A stretch of DNA of 64,000 nucleotides from positions 23,603,841 through 23,667,840 of the forward strand of contig NC_092575.1 in assembly GCF_037975245.1 (NCBI RefSeq), given 5' to 3'. The DNA comes from Apostichopus japonicus. Taxonomy: Eukaryota > Echinodermata > Holothuroidea > Aspidochirotida > Stichopodidae. The first letter of the stretch is position 1; the number at the start of each line of letters is the position of its first letter. Under the pieces are notes generated by a model, which had not been told where the DNA came from, did no database searches, and worked only from the letters and a program-made list of their open reading frames with translations. Shown piece by piece: positions 12,893 through 25,713 of the stretch. A program made the translations under genes and the position numbers.

Positions 12893-13315
12893 ATTTTACC
12901 TTAATTATAAGTATGAAGCTTTTACAACTTACCAAATTTCAGGGTTCTAGCTTTGCTAAATATTAATTTATGAGGTTGTCAAGTTGTTCTGATGTACAAA
13001 AGAGGTCGTCTTTGGCAGCCAATAAACTCAAAACGTGTCACGTTGAAAAAATCTGGTTTTTTTTTTTGCTAGAAGAGTTATATTGTACAAAATTCAATTC
13101 AATACTGTGCAGATTTCAATGTTTATATACAAAAATAATATCTGTAATGTACTGTCTGCTTCTGGTTTTGTTCACTTAATGAAAAAACTTTACTATAAAA
13201 TGAATGTTAATCAATACATACATGTACTGTATCAATACATTGATGTCAATCAATCAATACATACATATATACAGAGTGTTATTTTAATTCAATTGAGCAG
13301 AACATCTGCATTTTG
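12893..13315 (+). repeat. Left arm of a large inverted repeat (foldback)
   Basis: The sequence from TTCAGGGTTCTAGCTTTGCT through GATGTACAAAAGAGGTC to CAGAGTGTTAT is repeated as reverse complement at 14,228-14,762, at roughly 85-90% identity by eye. The arms flank a loop of about 0.9 kb. Confidence 0.87.
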
Positions 13316-14227
13316 CGCTTAATTAAAAGACTTTACTTTAAAATGAATTCAATCAATACATACATGTGTATGTATGCAGGTGTACATGTGTACTGTACTG
13401 TACAGTACATACAGTACATCTACAGTGTGTACATGTACAGTGTGTATTAGTGCTAGGTGTTAACAAACCTAGTCTTGTGGCACTCATTGTCCAAATCCAA
13501 ATGGATCCTATTACAGCCCAGCTAGTTTCACACTGTTACAGAATGGTAAGCAAATAATATTTATTCGTAGTATTTAAGTATCTTCTCAGGCTAAAAGTGC
13601 ATTCATCATAGAGACAGCCTGAGATGATGCAACAATAGCTATTGAGTTGTATGCAAGGCTAAATAGTTTCTTTTGTATGTATATTAGATCCTCCTGCAAG
13701 TAGGAACTCCCAAAGAAGCCTCATTGGCTTATCAAAGCCGCAAGCTGACCAAAGTCGGTCTCTTACATTCATATTTAACGTCCATGATTATGAATTGTCA
13801 ACAATTGTCAACAACTCTGTAACTGGATGACATACATTAATCTTGGAGTGACTCGAACTCGGGACCTTTTGAAAGATGAATATGGAGAGCTTTTATTTTG
13901 CTAATCTTTCTGCTTTTCCACCTTCCTCAATTTATGAATGGGTTAAGAACAATTGTTAAGTTTAAATTGACTGACCTGTGTATCTGGTGGTTTTGTTAAT
14001 TGTTTAACAATTTGAACTGTTAGTTAAAGTGATGACCTTTACATTTACATTAACTGTATTGATTACTGTACCCATTAAATCCTGCTCAGCAATCAAAGCC
14101 TGTCTCTTTCAGTGAACATGGAGAAAATATATTTTTCAATGTTGGTTTGTTCATTTGTGTGGTTTATATACAACTTTGTGAATATTTTGTTTTGGTATCC
14201 ATACTGTACATTGAAGTGTTTCACAAA
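13316..14227. repeat. Loop of the foldback, with TGTACAGTACA-rich segment
   Basis: Between the arms lie a stretch of overlapping TGTAC/GTACA palindromes (about 13,374-13,450), one truncated SINE copy, and otherwise AT-rich sequence without a gene. Confidence 0.6.
13675..13870 (-). mobile_element. tRNA-derived SINE, copy 2, head-truncated
   Basis: It has the same body as the copy at 12,493, reversed. The tRNA-like head ends just after the B box (GTTCGAGTC on the minus strand); the A-box half is missing. It lies in the loop of the foldback. Confidence 0.86.
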
Positions 14228-14762
14228 TGTTCTGCACATTTGAATGATATAATACACTCTGTAGTGTACATGTACTGTACAGTATGTATTGATTGACATT
14301 CATTTTATAGTATTTAAGTATTTTAAGTACGTGAATAAAACCAGAAGCAGACAGTACATTGCAGATATTATTTGTTAATATGACATTTAAATCCATACAA
14401 TAATTGAATTGAATAACTGTGAAGTAACAATACCCAGGCTCAAGAACATGTGGTACAGCAAAACAGGCAAAATGCTTCTTCTTTTTTGTAAAAATCCCAA
14501 ACTTTGAAGATTTTTCATTTACAAATTATATAAGGCAAAATATCCTCCTGGGAAGTTTTTGTACGAACAGGGTGGTACTACAGTATATATCTCTTCCAAA
14601 GAAAATAATCAGATTTTTTCAATGTGACACGTTTTGAGTTGTTGGCTGCCAAAGATGACCTCTTTTGTACATCAGAGCAACATTACAACCTCATAAATTA
14701 ATATTGAGAAAAGCTAGAACCCTGATATTTGATAAGTTGTAATAACTTCACACTTTTAATTT
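14228..14762 (-). repeat. Right arm of the large inverted repeat
   Basis: Reverse complement of the arm at 12,893-13,315, with several short insertions. It shares AAAACCAGAAGCAGACAGTAC and GACACGTTTTGAGTTGTTGG-type blocks with the left arm. Its outer end abuts the TTAA element at 14,761. Confidence 0.87.
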
Positions 14763-15126
14763 AAAGGCGTTGAAGACTTGCCCCCAACCGTGTGCCGCGC
14801 TCTGAAAAAGTTAACTTTCGGTTGCTTGCAAATGACGTTTTCTTCTTGTCGCTTCACAATGCAGACAATAATGCAACGTGATACCTTGTTATCTTTTATC
14901 TAGACCTGAGATGTCAATCGCTGCTTATGTACACTGTGTTGTGGGTATTGACCGTAGCTGTATGTATTGACTGTACACTAGTGTCTAATTACCGACAGTA
15001 GCAAGCTGTGTGTGTATTTTCTAGGATCGATGGTGGTGTCTAACACTTCTGTTACACCTCATTCGAAACTAGGTCAGATTACCGGCATGAGACGTTTCTT
15101 TGTGCGCGAGTCTTCACACCCTTTAA
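14761..15126. mobile_element. TTAA-flanked MITE, short copy
   Basis: It begins TTAAAGGCGTTGAAGACTTG and ends with the complementary AGTCTTCACACCCTTTAA, giving about 20-bp terminal inverted repeats with TTAA at each end. TTAA target duplications are typical of piggyBac-type elements, so that class is the best guess. A second copy at 61,560-62,394 is longer because another element has inserted into it. Confidence 0.85.
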
Positions 15127-16049
15127 GTAAAATACCTTCACAGCTCTCACATGGTTATGTTGATAAAATATTGGCATCAAAACCCCTTCCTCATGCTGAA
15201 TCACAGCATGAAATAGCAACTTCAGAGCTGCACAACTTGCAAATATGACAGGAAGGCATTTTTAATCATTACTTAATCATTAAATAATAATCTCTGAAAG
15301 AATTCATCAAGTATCTTGAAGCAATAGTTTAGTAGCAATTTATCACTAAAAATAGCACATTTTTTAGCAAAAGATACCAAAATTGAATATTTTGGCATTT
15401 TTTTTAGTTTACTTACTGTAAAGTTCCATAAGACAATGCTTAAATTATATCTCTTTGGTTTTTGTTTTTTTAATTTTAAGGGATAGAGTCTATAGGCTGC
15501 AGTAATAGTAAGGTAGTACAATATTTAATTGCTGGGAAATCAGACCTCAAAAATCAAGAAAATGCCAAAATGCTGACTAATTATAGAGTTTTCAGAGTGT
15601 GATAAATCGGCCAATGTTGAAACAATCATTTGAAAATCTACCCTTTAGTAAGACTGCCGTTCATCTTTGGCAACTGGCCACTTCTGCACCTTTCAAGGAT
15701 ATTATTCTGGAATATTAGCCTGTGTGTTACATAATCAATTTGCCAAGACTCGCAAAGGAAATGAGTGTGGAAAAGTCACTTGCACTGTATCTCAAATATC
15801 CTGCGATCTAAGGCTAGAGCCTCTTAAAATGCCTGAAGCAGGTAAACTGTTATGGCAGTGGTGTTAAAGGGTGCATTTTTAAATATGAAATTTCGGAATA
15901 TATATGCTTATTCCATGATGTTCTAAGCATACAACAAATTTTGGGTAATTTTTAAAAGAGTTTGTACTACAACACACTTCAAAATCTGTGATTTGACTTG
16001 GAATGACCCCAGAATAAGTTAACACCATCGGTCATTTTTGCATCTATAG
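15127..16049. other. No gene recognised
   Basis: AT-rich sequence. The 66-residue open frame at 15,667-15,867 has no family motif. Confidence 0.5.
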
Positions 16050-16421
16050 CAGGGGTGGGCAACCTGTTTGAATAAATGGGCCAGATATAAGGGGTGAAAA
16101 ATTGACTGGGCCACACCTAACCAACGACCTGCTGTTGATTTCAAACCTTGATTCCGAGGACTTTCAAGCAATAGGTGTGTATACCTAATCTGTATTCACA
16201 AAAACATAATGTCAATACAGTACAGTTGATGATTAATGGGGATAATACTGAAGGCCTACCTAACAGTGTCTCTAGTGCTGATAAATTCTAAGCAGCTAGC
16301 TTGTTTTTTGTGATGGTGTAAAATAGATTGATTTTTTTCTTTTCTTGAGACATCTCACAGGCCGCAAAAAAGTCACTCGCGGGCCGCATGTGGCCCGCAG
16401 GCCGTAGGTTGCCCAACCCAG
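16050..16421. mobile_element. hAT-type MITE with 8-bp target duplication
   Basis: The ends are CAGGGGTGGGCAACCT and the complement of CTGGGTTGGGCAACCT. Near the right end is the GC-rich subterminal block GGGCCGCATGTGGCCCGC. The flanks are ATCTATAG (16,042-16,049) and ATCTACAG (16,422-16,429), an 8-bp duplication with one mismatch, as expected for hAT. No coding sequence. Confidence 0.93.
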
Positions 16422-17089
16422 ATCTACAGTATAGGGTAGTTCAATAAGAGTAGACATGCCAAAATAAAATGTTGTGGCTACACCATCAGGATGGTTCATC
16501 ATTACATCGATATAATAATTACTACGACATACTAGGAAAAATGCCAAAAATCAACTAAGTTCAGTAACTTCAATGTATTATGCTGTAGTTGCTGCATCGT
16601 CAGGAGTGCAACAGTGTAACCAACTGTAGCGTGGAACTTTGTGTTGCTGGGTATTCTGCAATTAAGCCTTGTTATATTATTCTTTTGGTGAAGTCAGAGT
16701 AATGGTGGGAAAATCATTATTAGATATATTACTTCTTTAATGCTCTTGAGCAGACCTACGACAAATATAAATACCAGCAGGATATATTTGTTTTTGTTGG
16801 AGTTGGGAGTAGCAGCCCTTGGGAAATCATTATTTTTTTTGTGAGAGAATTATATTTATACTGATGTTGAAGATGCTGTCGGGAAGTAAAAACAACTTGA
16901 GTGTGGCTATTTTACTCCACCCGAAAATGGGAGCTTCTGAAAGGAGGGTTAGTCTATAGCCACTCCCAATGTATACTAAAATCATAAATGATCTCAATTT
17001 CATAATGTACATTTTCACCTACTAACTGTTAGTTTCAGAAGCTAAACAGTAAGCTCTACGTCTACCATAAGTCTACAAAAATGTCCCTT
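16422..17089. other. No gene recognised
   Basis: AT-rich spacer between the hAT MITE and the LINE fragment. No motif or repeat stands out. Confidence 0.5.
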
Positions 17090-17410
17090 TCTTTATTTTA
17101 TTGCCCACTCTAAAGTAGTAAATAACCTTCTTGAAGACGAAGACAAACTAACTACACGTCAATCTCACAGTTTGAATTATAAAATTCCTCAAGCTCAAAA
17201 GAACTGTTATAAATAATTGCTTTATCCTCGCACCATTCCTCAGTGGAACGCACTCCCACCTGAACTGAAAGCAGCACCAAACACCGCCTCCTTCAAGTTC
17301 ATGCTGGAAAGTCAGCAGCACCATTAGCAAAACTTGAAGGACTGCACGTCAACAGCCACATCAGGGGCGATTTGTGCAGTACCACACCAAGACCAAGGCC
17401 TACAGTAGGC
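17090..17410 (+). mobile_element. 3' end of a non-LTR (LINE) retrotransposon
   Basis: From about 17,133 the plus frame reads KLTTRQSHSLN, then YPRTIPQWNALPPELKAAP and SFKFMLE before a TAG at 17,325. This R-T-I-x-x-W-N-x-L-P pattern is typical of the end of the reverse-transcriptase ORF of jockey/CR1-like LINEs. One in-frame TAA precedes it, so it is dead. The 5' part is missing, as usual for truncated LINE copies; about 80 bp of 3' tail follows the stop. Confidence 0.82.
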
Positions 17411-18792
17411 CTGTGCCTTACTTTTCTGGCTATTCTCAACATTTATTCAGTGTGGGCTTATTTTTAAGAAATGAAATTCTTGTGAATCCCTAACCTATTT
17501 ATTGTTGCCTATCATTTCTTTGTACTTGTTCTATCCGTCTTGGCTACCGACGGTAAATCTGTGATACTGGCATTCCAAAGCACTTAAGTACTTTCGCGAA
17601 ACTAGAAGCCTGCTATAAGAGCAGTGGTAAAATTGATTATGTAATAGGATCAGATAGTTGTAGTTGTTAATAGTGGTTCATAATTATCTTATGCCTAGAA
17701 GCAGAACCCCAATATTTGTTATAGGTACTAAAAGCCCAAAACTACTTCGCTGGTTTAAACATTCATAATATAACGTAAAAGCTAAGAAGATCAAAGGAAA
17801 ACTTACATGTAAAAACTTTAGAGACTGTCAAAGAGGAGGTAGCATGGGCATATTAAAACGATCGTTTCCTTAAAGCTATATTTGCACACAGTGACGCAAC
17901 GTTTCAACTTAGGTCATAATCACTAATGGGATATAGAGAGTTGAGCTTAGCCGACGTCTGTCCCAGTTACGGAGATCTGATTCGCCGCGTGTAGAGAGAT
18001 ATTGTGAAATGTTTACCAGTGAAAATCTGAATATCCTCATATTTATTCCTCTGAAAATTTTAAGAAAAACGAATACAGGCATGTGCGTATTTCTGATAGA
18101 GTAACAAAACTTAAACATTGGTGTACATTTCACATGCATAGGACAGTAAATTCAAAACTTGAACAGGAACTTAACCGAAAACAGCATGAAGCTGAAAATT
18201 ACATATTCACCATGAAAGATTAAATGTGGTGCAACTTTGTCATTACCATTGTTAAATTTAGTAGGCTTTAGTTCTTTCAGAGGCTAGAGGTTCTCAAAAT
18301 CTCTTCTTTTTGAAAGTTATTACTTATAAAAAAAAAAATACTGCCGTGGATGGGAAGTTGGAATCAGATTTGCGTGTAACGTTAGGGAAATAAATGTCCA
18401 GAAGCTGTTTGGTTCCAAGAACGGTTACAAATTAACATTTTCCCTTAGTCTGGTGAACTCTCCTCAAATGTTACTTCGATTTAACATTGCTTGCGTTCTC
18501 TTACTGTGGTCAGCATTTTCTCACTTTACAGTGTCCCGCTTCGGTGACTCAGGATTTCTTCTTTTTTTCCGCAGGAAATAACTGCTAAACTTAATATTAT
18601 TCGGATCTATACCTTCCAGTGTCTAGATTGTCGCTTTTGACATTTTGTTTTCTTTTGCAAATGGACGGATTGATCAAAGTATAATGCTTCGTAGACCGTA
18701 TCATATACATTTTAGCCTCAATCTGTGTACGTGACAATATTGTCACGTGACAGTATATTGTCCTCAGATCACGTTTCATATATACTGGTGCT
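17411..18792. other. No gene recognised
   Basis: AT-rich intergenic sequence with no supported coding frame or repeat. Confidence 0.5.
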
Positions 18793-19030
18793 ATGTATGT
18801 ATATTAGATCCTCCTGCAAGCAGGAACTCGCGAAGAAGCCTAATTGGCTTATCAAAGCCGCAAGCTGACCGAAGTCAGTCTCTCACATTCATATTTAACG
18901 TCCATGATTATGAATTGTTAATTGTCAACAACCCTGTAACTGGACGACATACATTAATCTGGGAGGGACTCGAACCGGGGACCTTATGATTGAAAGGCAC
19001 CGGTGTTAACCACTGAGCTAACACTCCACA
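18793..19030 (-). mobile_element. tRNA-derived SINE, copy 3, most complete head
   Basis: On the minus strand the head reads GGAGTGTTAGCTCAGTGGTT (A box) and, at tRNA spacing, GGTTCGAGTCC (perfect B box). The body and 3' hairpin match the copy at 12,493. It is followed by TATACATACATA, perhaps the start of the simple tail. Confidence 0.9.
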
Positions 19031-19635
19031 ATGACTGATATGTCTGATATATTTCACTCTATTCTACTCTATGGTAGTTAAACAAGACCTATTGGATTTA
19101 TGTACTCAACAAAGGTCACCCTTTTCTTTAAATCAATAATTTATTGGTTTTCGGGATACCTGAAAATAAATTAAATATCTAAGCAGACCTAAAATACCAA
19201 TCATGAAAACGACGGAATTGGTAGCAAAAGTGACTCACGGGTTGAGACTTCAAGTTATTGAGTAAACACAAGTCTTTTCACATTGATCAAAGCTTTGTAT
19301 TAAAAGCAATTTTTCTAAGTTGATTTGTCAAGTTTACAAATTTGTATCGAAATGAGGTCACCAATTAGTGATAAAACTGTAAAGCTTTCCAGATTTTATC
19401 GCTAATATGAATCTTATCAGTGAGTAAATTAATGATCAAATTCGATACCTGAAAATTCAAAATGAAAAGTTTTATTTTTGGGGGTACGTGCAACAAAAAC
19501 ATATAAAAAGGCATGTACGTGAGCTTACTGATGAAGGCATGAGAAAACAGGCCCACCAAGTTCTGAGGAATTTTTAACTATGAGCGTATTATATTATGAG
19601 TTTGCATTTCATCACTTTATTATGTTATATATACG

Positions 19636-19684
<49 letters not shown>

Positions 19685-20269
19685 TCATAGATTCATAACC
19701 TATAAATGATAATATATAACGTAGATGACAATATGTAGGCTATATGACCTAAATATGACAATGCATGGATACCATGAACATACAAACTACTAGAGTGCGT
19801 CGAATCATATCGATATTAAAATTAATTGACTTCTTACTATAATCAATATATTTGGACTTTGTTATTAAAACATATATACCATTAACCTATACATAATATT
19901 AGTTTCTTAATATAACTGTTTTATGACTTTATACTATAAAAGGTTTTTTTTTTTTACCGTATGATAGTAAACTAAAGTTGAGTGTAATATAACCTTTAAA
20001 TAGTGATTGATTCTGTAACCCGTTTATGTTTTGTTGATACATTACTTATATAAATGTACCATCTAACATAACACATTTATAATGATTTATGTTATAACCT
20101 GCATACATTTATACTCTGTAACCTACTTATATTCAATTTAGACTTTACATGTGCACAATCACTTTATTGAAAAAATTGTCATAGACGGCACCCCATATTG
20201 TTAATACCCTAACAAGCATAGAAAATGATGCTGAATAGCAGCAAACTTGCAAAACAAATCAAGTATAAG
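19031..20269. other. No gene recognised; contains (TA)n at 19,639-19,681
   Basis: Strongly AT-rich. A run of about 21 TA dinucleotides occupies 19,639-19,681. Otherwise nothing recognisable. Confidence 0.6.
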
Positions 20270-20640
20270 GTCCTTTTATCTAAGGATTACAGGTTCGAGC
20301 CCTGGCCAGATCATTACGTTGTGTCCTTGGGCAAGGCACTTTATCTCCATTGCCTCTCTTCACCCAGGTGTATAAATGGGGACTTGTCGAGGTAACTTGT
20401 AAATATAGTTGCGTGCGCCGGTTTGTGGCTGCACCCTATGGGAAGTCCCCCGGGGGACACGTGGTTGTGGTGCACTGTGGTGCCCCAGGAGAGATTGATT
20501 GAATTGTGCACACTTTGGTGTGTGGGTGTGACAAGTTACCAATGACCAGGGGTTAAGTTGTAAAGTCGTGTGAGGAGGCGTTAGCCTCATACAAGACTGT
20601 AAACCTTCAACTTTAACAACTTTAACTTTAACTTTTTTTA
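20270..20640 (+). mobile_element. Second tRNA-derived SINE family
   Basis: A B box (GGTTCGAGCCC) at about 20,291 is followed by GTGTCCTTGGGCAAGGCACT, a block that recurs in animal SINE and MITE cores. The tail ends in CTTTAACTTTAAC repeats at 20,605-20,635. The A box is not clear, so the head is probably truncated or degenerate. The body is different from the SINE at 12,493. Confidence 0.75.
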
Positions 20641-21994
20641 GACCTTTTTACCGACCATATTACTTGGGACGCCAAAAGGCCAGCAGCTAGGTTATCATCG
20701 TTTGATTTGCCGTACATTATTATTATTATCGTTTTGCTTGTTTGTGGTATTTATCATGTTTCTTTCTAAACCATGTAGCTAAAAACAGCTCCCCGCCCCT
20801 CAGAGTGAGGGGGCAAGGGGTGTCCCACTTCTCTTCCCCTGTTCCACCGGGCTTCTGTAAATTCGTCAATGGGATCCTTGACATTGTCTTGCAACGTATG
20901 CTCAGAGGTATAGTATACGCCACGGCCTCTGTCACAGTAACGTATATGCCAGATAAACAATAACGCAAGTCGTTCTGCTGATTTCGGTTTGTATAGTATC
21001 GGCATATATACTTAACAACCCGAAACTGAAAATCACGAAGCATGTCCATTTAATAGGAATGAAGTTACCATTGAAAACAAAGTGCTCGATAACCCAGAAT
21101 CGCAACTGAACTTTAGAGGTGTTTTTGGTTGTTTCCTTTTTTATGCTATATGCATTTTCATTTCCATGCGTTAGTCATATGGAAATCACAATGGCAGTTG
21201 CAACCTACTCTTATTAAGTTGCCAAGGCAGAATCTGTTCTGTATACAGTTGATGGACATAACAGGTATTGACCATTTCTCTAGCGTGTTTGCAGTACGGA
21301 GAATATATCCCTTAAGTGATTGCATATATGATTAACTTTGGAAGACCGAGACTGCAAAGAAGGGAATGAGTCTGGTCTATATACTAGTCTTTATCAATAC
21401 TGTTTCAACTGCTGAAGTTTGCATACGGATTCAGTTCTGAGGGCCCACGTTGGTCTACAGTTTGCCCCAATGCTGGAGATGCTAAATACTGCAATACATA
21501 TTATCAACGCCAGGCAAGGTGGGCATCACCTCTTCTCGAATTGACAGAATACGGAAACTAATCAAAGGAATATTATTATGGGATCACATATGCGTTTGGT
21601 AAGAAGTTTTAAAATTTATCGGCGTCATTTATTTTCCTTTCTAGTTGTTAAGTACTGTTATAAAATGGTGGGTTTCGTTAGCACTCTTAGTTGTGTTTAA
21701 GTTTGTCCAAACTATTTTACAGCTATCTAGGACCGTATGTTTCTGAGTGGAAAAGCGTTTTGAGGCTTCATATGTGGGTTTGCCAATATCATAAGCCAAT
21801 ACTTGAATGTTTTGGCTACAAAATTATGAACAACTGCAAATGTAAATATGTGAAGTTGTTTGAAAGAGATACACAATCTGTTGTGACCCAATTTACAACT
21901 AGCATGCAGAATTTGTGAACGGCGGTATATCGTATTTAAGCATTTCTACATAATCACAGAAACGTCTTTCTTTCCTACTGGCTGACTGTCTGCA
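20641..21994. other. No gene recognised
   Basis: Several open frames of 60-107 codons overlap on both strands but none shows a protein-family motif. Confidence 0.45.
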
Positions 21995-22185
21995 GATGGC
22001 GGGCCATCTGCATCAGATCAAGGGGAACCGGTGGTATATGTCGATTTAAATCGGTGTATGGCTATTGAAAATTAGTGTAACTTAGAAACCGATATAATCT
22101 CGATTAAAGTTGACATGTACCGATTTAAGTCGGTATATGTCGATTTCCCGTCATGTGATAGAATCAGATGCATGGCCGCCATATC
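21995..22185. repeat. Imperfect inverted repeat with CGATTTAAATCGG motifs
   Basis: The block TATATGTCGATTTAAATCGG near 22,033 and CCGATTTAAGTCGGTATATG near 22,119 are partly complementary. Outer segments (GCGGGCCATCTGCATC and GATGCATGGCCGCC) are also loosely inverted. It may be a small MITE. Confidence 0.5.
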
Positions 22186-23159
22186 TAGCAATCTACTGAC
22201 TTTAACAATTTATATCTGTAAAGCAGAACTCGACCGAATATTTGCATAGCCTTATACTTATAACACCATTAATGTTGTACCTTCGTTTTAATACATTTAA
22301 CACGGAATCATGAGCGCAGGTAAAAAGCCATATAGGCTTATCATTTTACACCATTTTTATTTTGAGAAATGACCCTGATAAAGCTGTAGTTTGCATTCGG
22401 TTGCAGCCTACACCGGGGATGGTCGGTGGGGAGCGAAACATGGGTCAGACCAATCTCAGTTGCAGTGAAATTTCCGGTCTTGGGGCCGCACCATATACGT
22501 GCGTGAAAATCATTGCAGTGAAAAATGTTGGTGGATGTATATGCGAAAGTAGTTATAAACTCCGGCCGTAATAATTTTGTTTCAGGTTGGGAAGCCGCCC
22601 CTCCCCATTCCGAGTGTGAATTTATGTTAGGCCTAGTGGAAGTTCCCCAGGCCGTGAAGACGGAAAGGAATTCTCTGAGCAATTTTGATTTTTTTTCAGG
22701 TGGTACTGCATGTGTTATAATTTGGACAATGATTGTGACCACTTTATATTGTCCAGTTTGACAATTTCGGCCTACCAGGGTTTCTTTTAGGTCATACTCC
22801 AGGCTTCACCAGCCTCCACCCTTCTTGACTAATTCTAACCAAAATTGACCAAGACATCTGGTTTTGCCAATGAGATCGGCACAGTGTCCCTTATCCAGAG
22901 ATATCACATATGTTAGTGTATATAAAGGAGCACCGCAAGAAATTTAGTTCAGAATGGGGATGGGATGGGGTTCGAGGGGGGGGGGGTATGCTCCGACGAA
23001 GGGAGAAGTTAGGTATAGGATGGAGCGTAATAGTTAGGTATAGGACAGTGGAGCTGAGTAAATAGGAAAATGTAGGAAATAATGTTCAAATCTAAACCAG
23101 AATTAACTGACTGGTGATACCTGACGACAATCCACCCTACATCCACTGCAAACAACAAC
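22186..23159. other. No gene recognised
   Basis: A 133-codon open frame on the minus strand (22,341-22,742) overlaps plus-strand frames and has no recognisable domain. A G run lies near 22,976. Confidence 0.45.
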
Positions 23160-23630
23160 CTGAGCATGATATGCACATGTACCAGTTACCATATGTGAAT
23201 GCGTATGAGTCCCATACGTCTATCTAAAGTCGTAGCTTGAAGTACTACAATGAAATTGCTATATTGACCTACACACAAAATTCACTATCCAAGTTCGCCA
23301 GAGCATGATAGAGGTTTTCAGCCGTCACCACAAATATCCTATATATAGCCTATATTAAAACCAGCGTATGCACAAGTACCAGTTACAATGTGGTTACGTG
23401 TAAGTCCTATACTTCTATCTCAACTCGTTGTGCCTCAATAATTGCTATTGAAACACTGTTTGTTTTCTATTGTTACTAAGCCAACACGTATTGTATATAC
23501 AGACACAGTACTAACGTTTTTAATTTAATTATACCACAGTAAACTTGTTATATTGACCTACACACTAAATTCACTTTCAGAGTTCGCCTGAGAGCATAGA
23601 AGTCTTCTACCGTCACTACAATATAATATA
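23160..23630. repeat. Diverged local duplication
   Basis: GTACCAGTTACCATATGTG near 23,179 is echoed near 23,378. A second block, TATATTGACCTACACACAAA near 23,260, is echoed near 23,551 and followed in both by AGTTCGCC and CCGTCAC. The spacing differs between blocks (about 200 and 290 bp), so insertions followed the duplication. Confidence 0.75.
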
Positions 23631-25713
23631 TCAAAACCGTTGCCACGAACCAACTTACCACAGGATCGATGTTAAAATTGATTGGCCTATTATGGCATTT
23701 TCAAATTTCCTTATACCATAACAGGGTAGATTTTTGTTCAGCTAGAGGTGTAATTTAGGTGTAGCATATGTACATGCATGGCTGTGTGTCGTCAACTCTC
23801 ATTGGGTAATTCATTCTACCCATTTCACCAACGATTCAGTCGTAAGACTTCTTTAAATCATCTTCAATTGTCCTGATTTTTTTCAGTCTTACACAACTGA
23901 TAGTTAATTGCATATTCTCTGCAACATGCATGCATTACAAGAGATCATGATCACAAAAAAATTGCATCAACTTGATGTCACCTTCAGTGTTAAGCTGCAT
24001 GTGTGGGTGATTTTCTCGATCATCAAGGCATTGTCAGCCTTTGACTGTTATATATGTTGACTTCGATATATAATAGTACTATTTTAGTTGAGTTAGATAT
24101 GGTCATTTATTATCTCTACTAAAACATGTAACGGGTCCAGCTCACTTTCAATAAGATGAACAGTAAGCAGACTACGAGATTTTCTCCCAGTTTTTAGCAC
24201 CAAAACTGAGGCGTGTTTTACATCAATGATTAATTGTTTGCATTATATTATCACAAAGTTCCAAATGAGAATAAATATTTTCATCTATGAATTTAAAATA
24301 GAATACAGGGACCGATAAAGGATTAACAGAAAGGATGCGAAGTGGCCCTGCAAGGGGCAGTAGTGGGTCGGACGTGACTGTGTGTGTAGGGGAGGGGGGA
24401 GGCGGCAATAATCCCCAGAAATAATAACTTGAGCCGTGAATTGTGTATTCTGAGGCACATCGTGATTTAGGCTATAAATTATATCTATTATTTGGTATGC
24501 ATGCACGTTAGATTGAGCTGAAAACTACTTTAAATATGTTTATTGTGGGGTTGATAAATGGGGGGGGGGCGGTGGTTATACACCCTCACACTCACAAAAT
24601 GGATCATCGCCTGAAAAAAAAAGTAGTATCACGGTTTTGTTTTTCTGTCAATGTTCTGGCACGTTCTTTTCACGAGCTGGATAACATAACAACTTTTTCA
24701 TTTTCAAGATCAACATAGGCTAAAACTGACATCTTTTTTTGTTTGGAATATTGAATAATCATACTTCTTGGGTTGCAGTATTGAAAAACATTTGAAAAAA
24801 AAAATCAACTGAAGCAAAAACATGAATTGAAATCTGATACTTTCAATTGGAATTTTGCTCGGGGGAATTCAATTGTATAGAAACACACGCGGCAACTTTC
24901 TGAAAAATGAAAGAAGAGATAGCAGAAGGATTAAAAAAAGAATCATTTGCCCGTTTGACTTCGTCTCCTTTTCGCTTACTTTGACTGGAGAGTATCGAAG
25001 TTGAACCATTCTGGCTCAGTAAGAACTGAGTTTGCTAACGCCGGCCATAGCGATTCCATTACAAAGATCTTATATACACATCCATATAGGGTGCGTTTGT
25101 TGATGTAGTGTGTTTGTTGTGTATTACAAATACATTTGATGTAACAGTTGGTAAAAAAAAAAAAAAACACTATAGCTGACTGCTTCTTGAATCGTTGGCG
25201 GAGGTTGACCTGGCGAAAACATGTTAAGGCAGATACAAATAAAAAACAATTATGACAGGTTGGAAGAGAGGGCCCGGGTGGGTGCCGGGGTGTGAATATT
25301 TTTTCCCCAAACAGGTTTGCAATTGTGTGTATGCCGGGGTGGGGACAGTGGCATATGAGTTGAATATGTTTGAAACGAGGTATCGGGAAAATATATGAAT
25401 AAAAAATATGCTCTTCTTGCATGTTTAAGTCTTTTGATCGTGTTTAAGATATACTAATTCCCATAGTCAAGATCAATTTAACCATTTCAAGTTAAAAGCT
25501 CCAAGAAGTGGAGTCCAAAAGGAGCTATTTTACCAGACGTGCTGCTAAGAACTTGTTTGCGGACATGAGGAGGTATGCTATCGCATGACAGGGTTATCTC
25601 TTGAGTGCAAGTATATAAGAGTAAACTTTTAGCTATTTTCAGAGCCTATATATTGTATTGCTATAGTGCTATTGATTATCTGTTCCTTTCATTTCTTTTC
25701 TGTTTTCTGGCAG
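23631..25713. other. Upstream of the sulfotransferase exons; first exon not located
   Basis: No frame could be firmly assigned. The sulfotransferase needs an upstream exon ending in phase 0 with the start codon; it should lie in this stretch or further 5'. G runs lie near 24,560. Confidence 0.45.

Noticed and set aside
22341-22742. 133-codon minus-strand open frame
   Set aside because: Overlaps plus-strand frames, has no domain or splice support.
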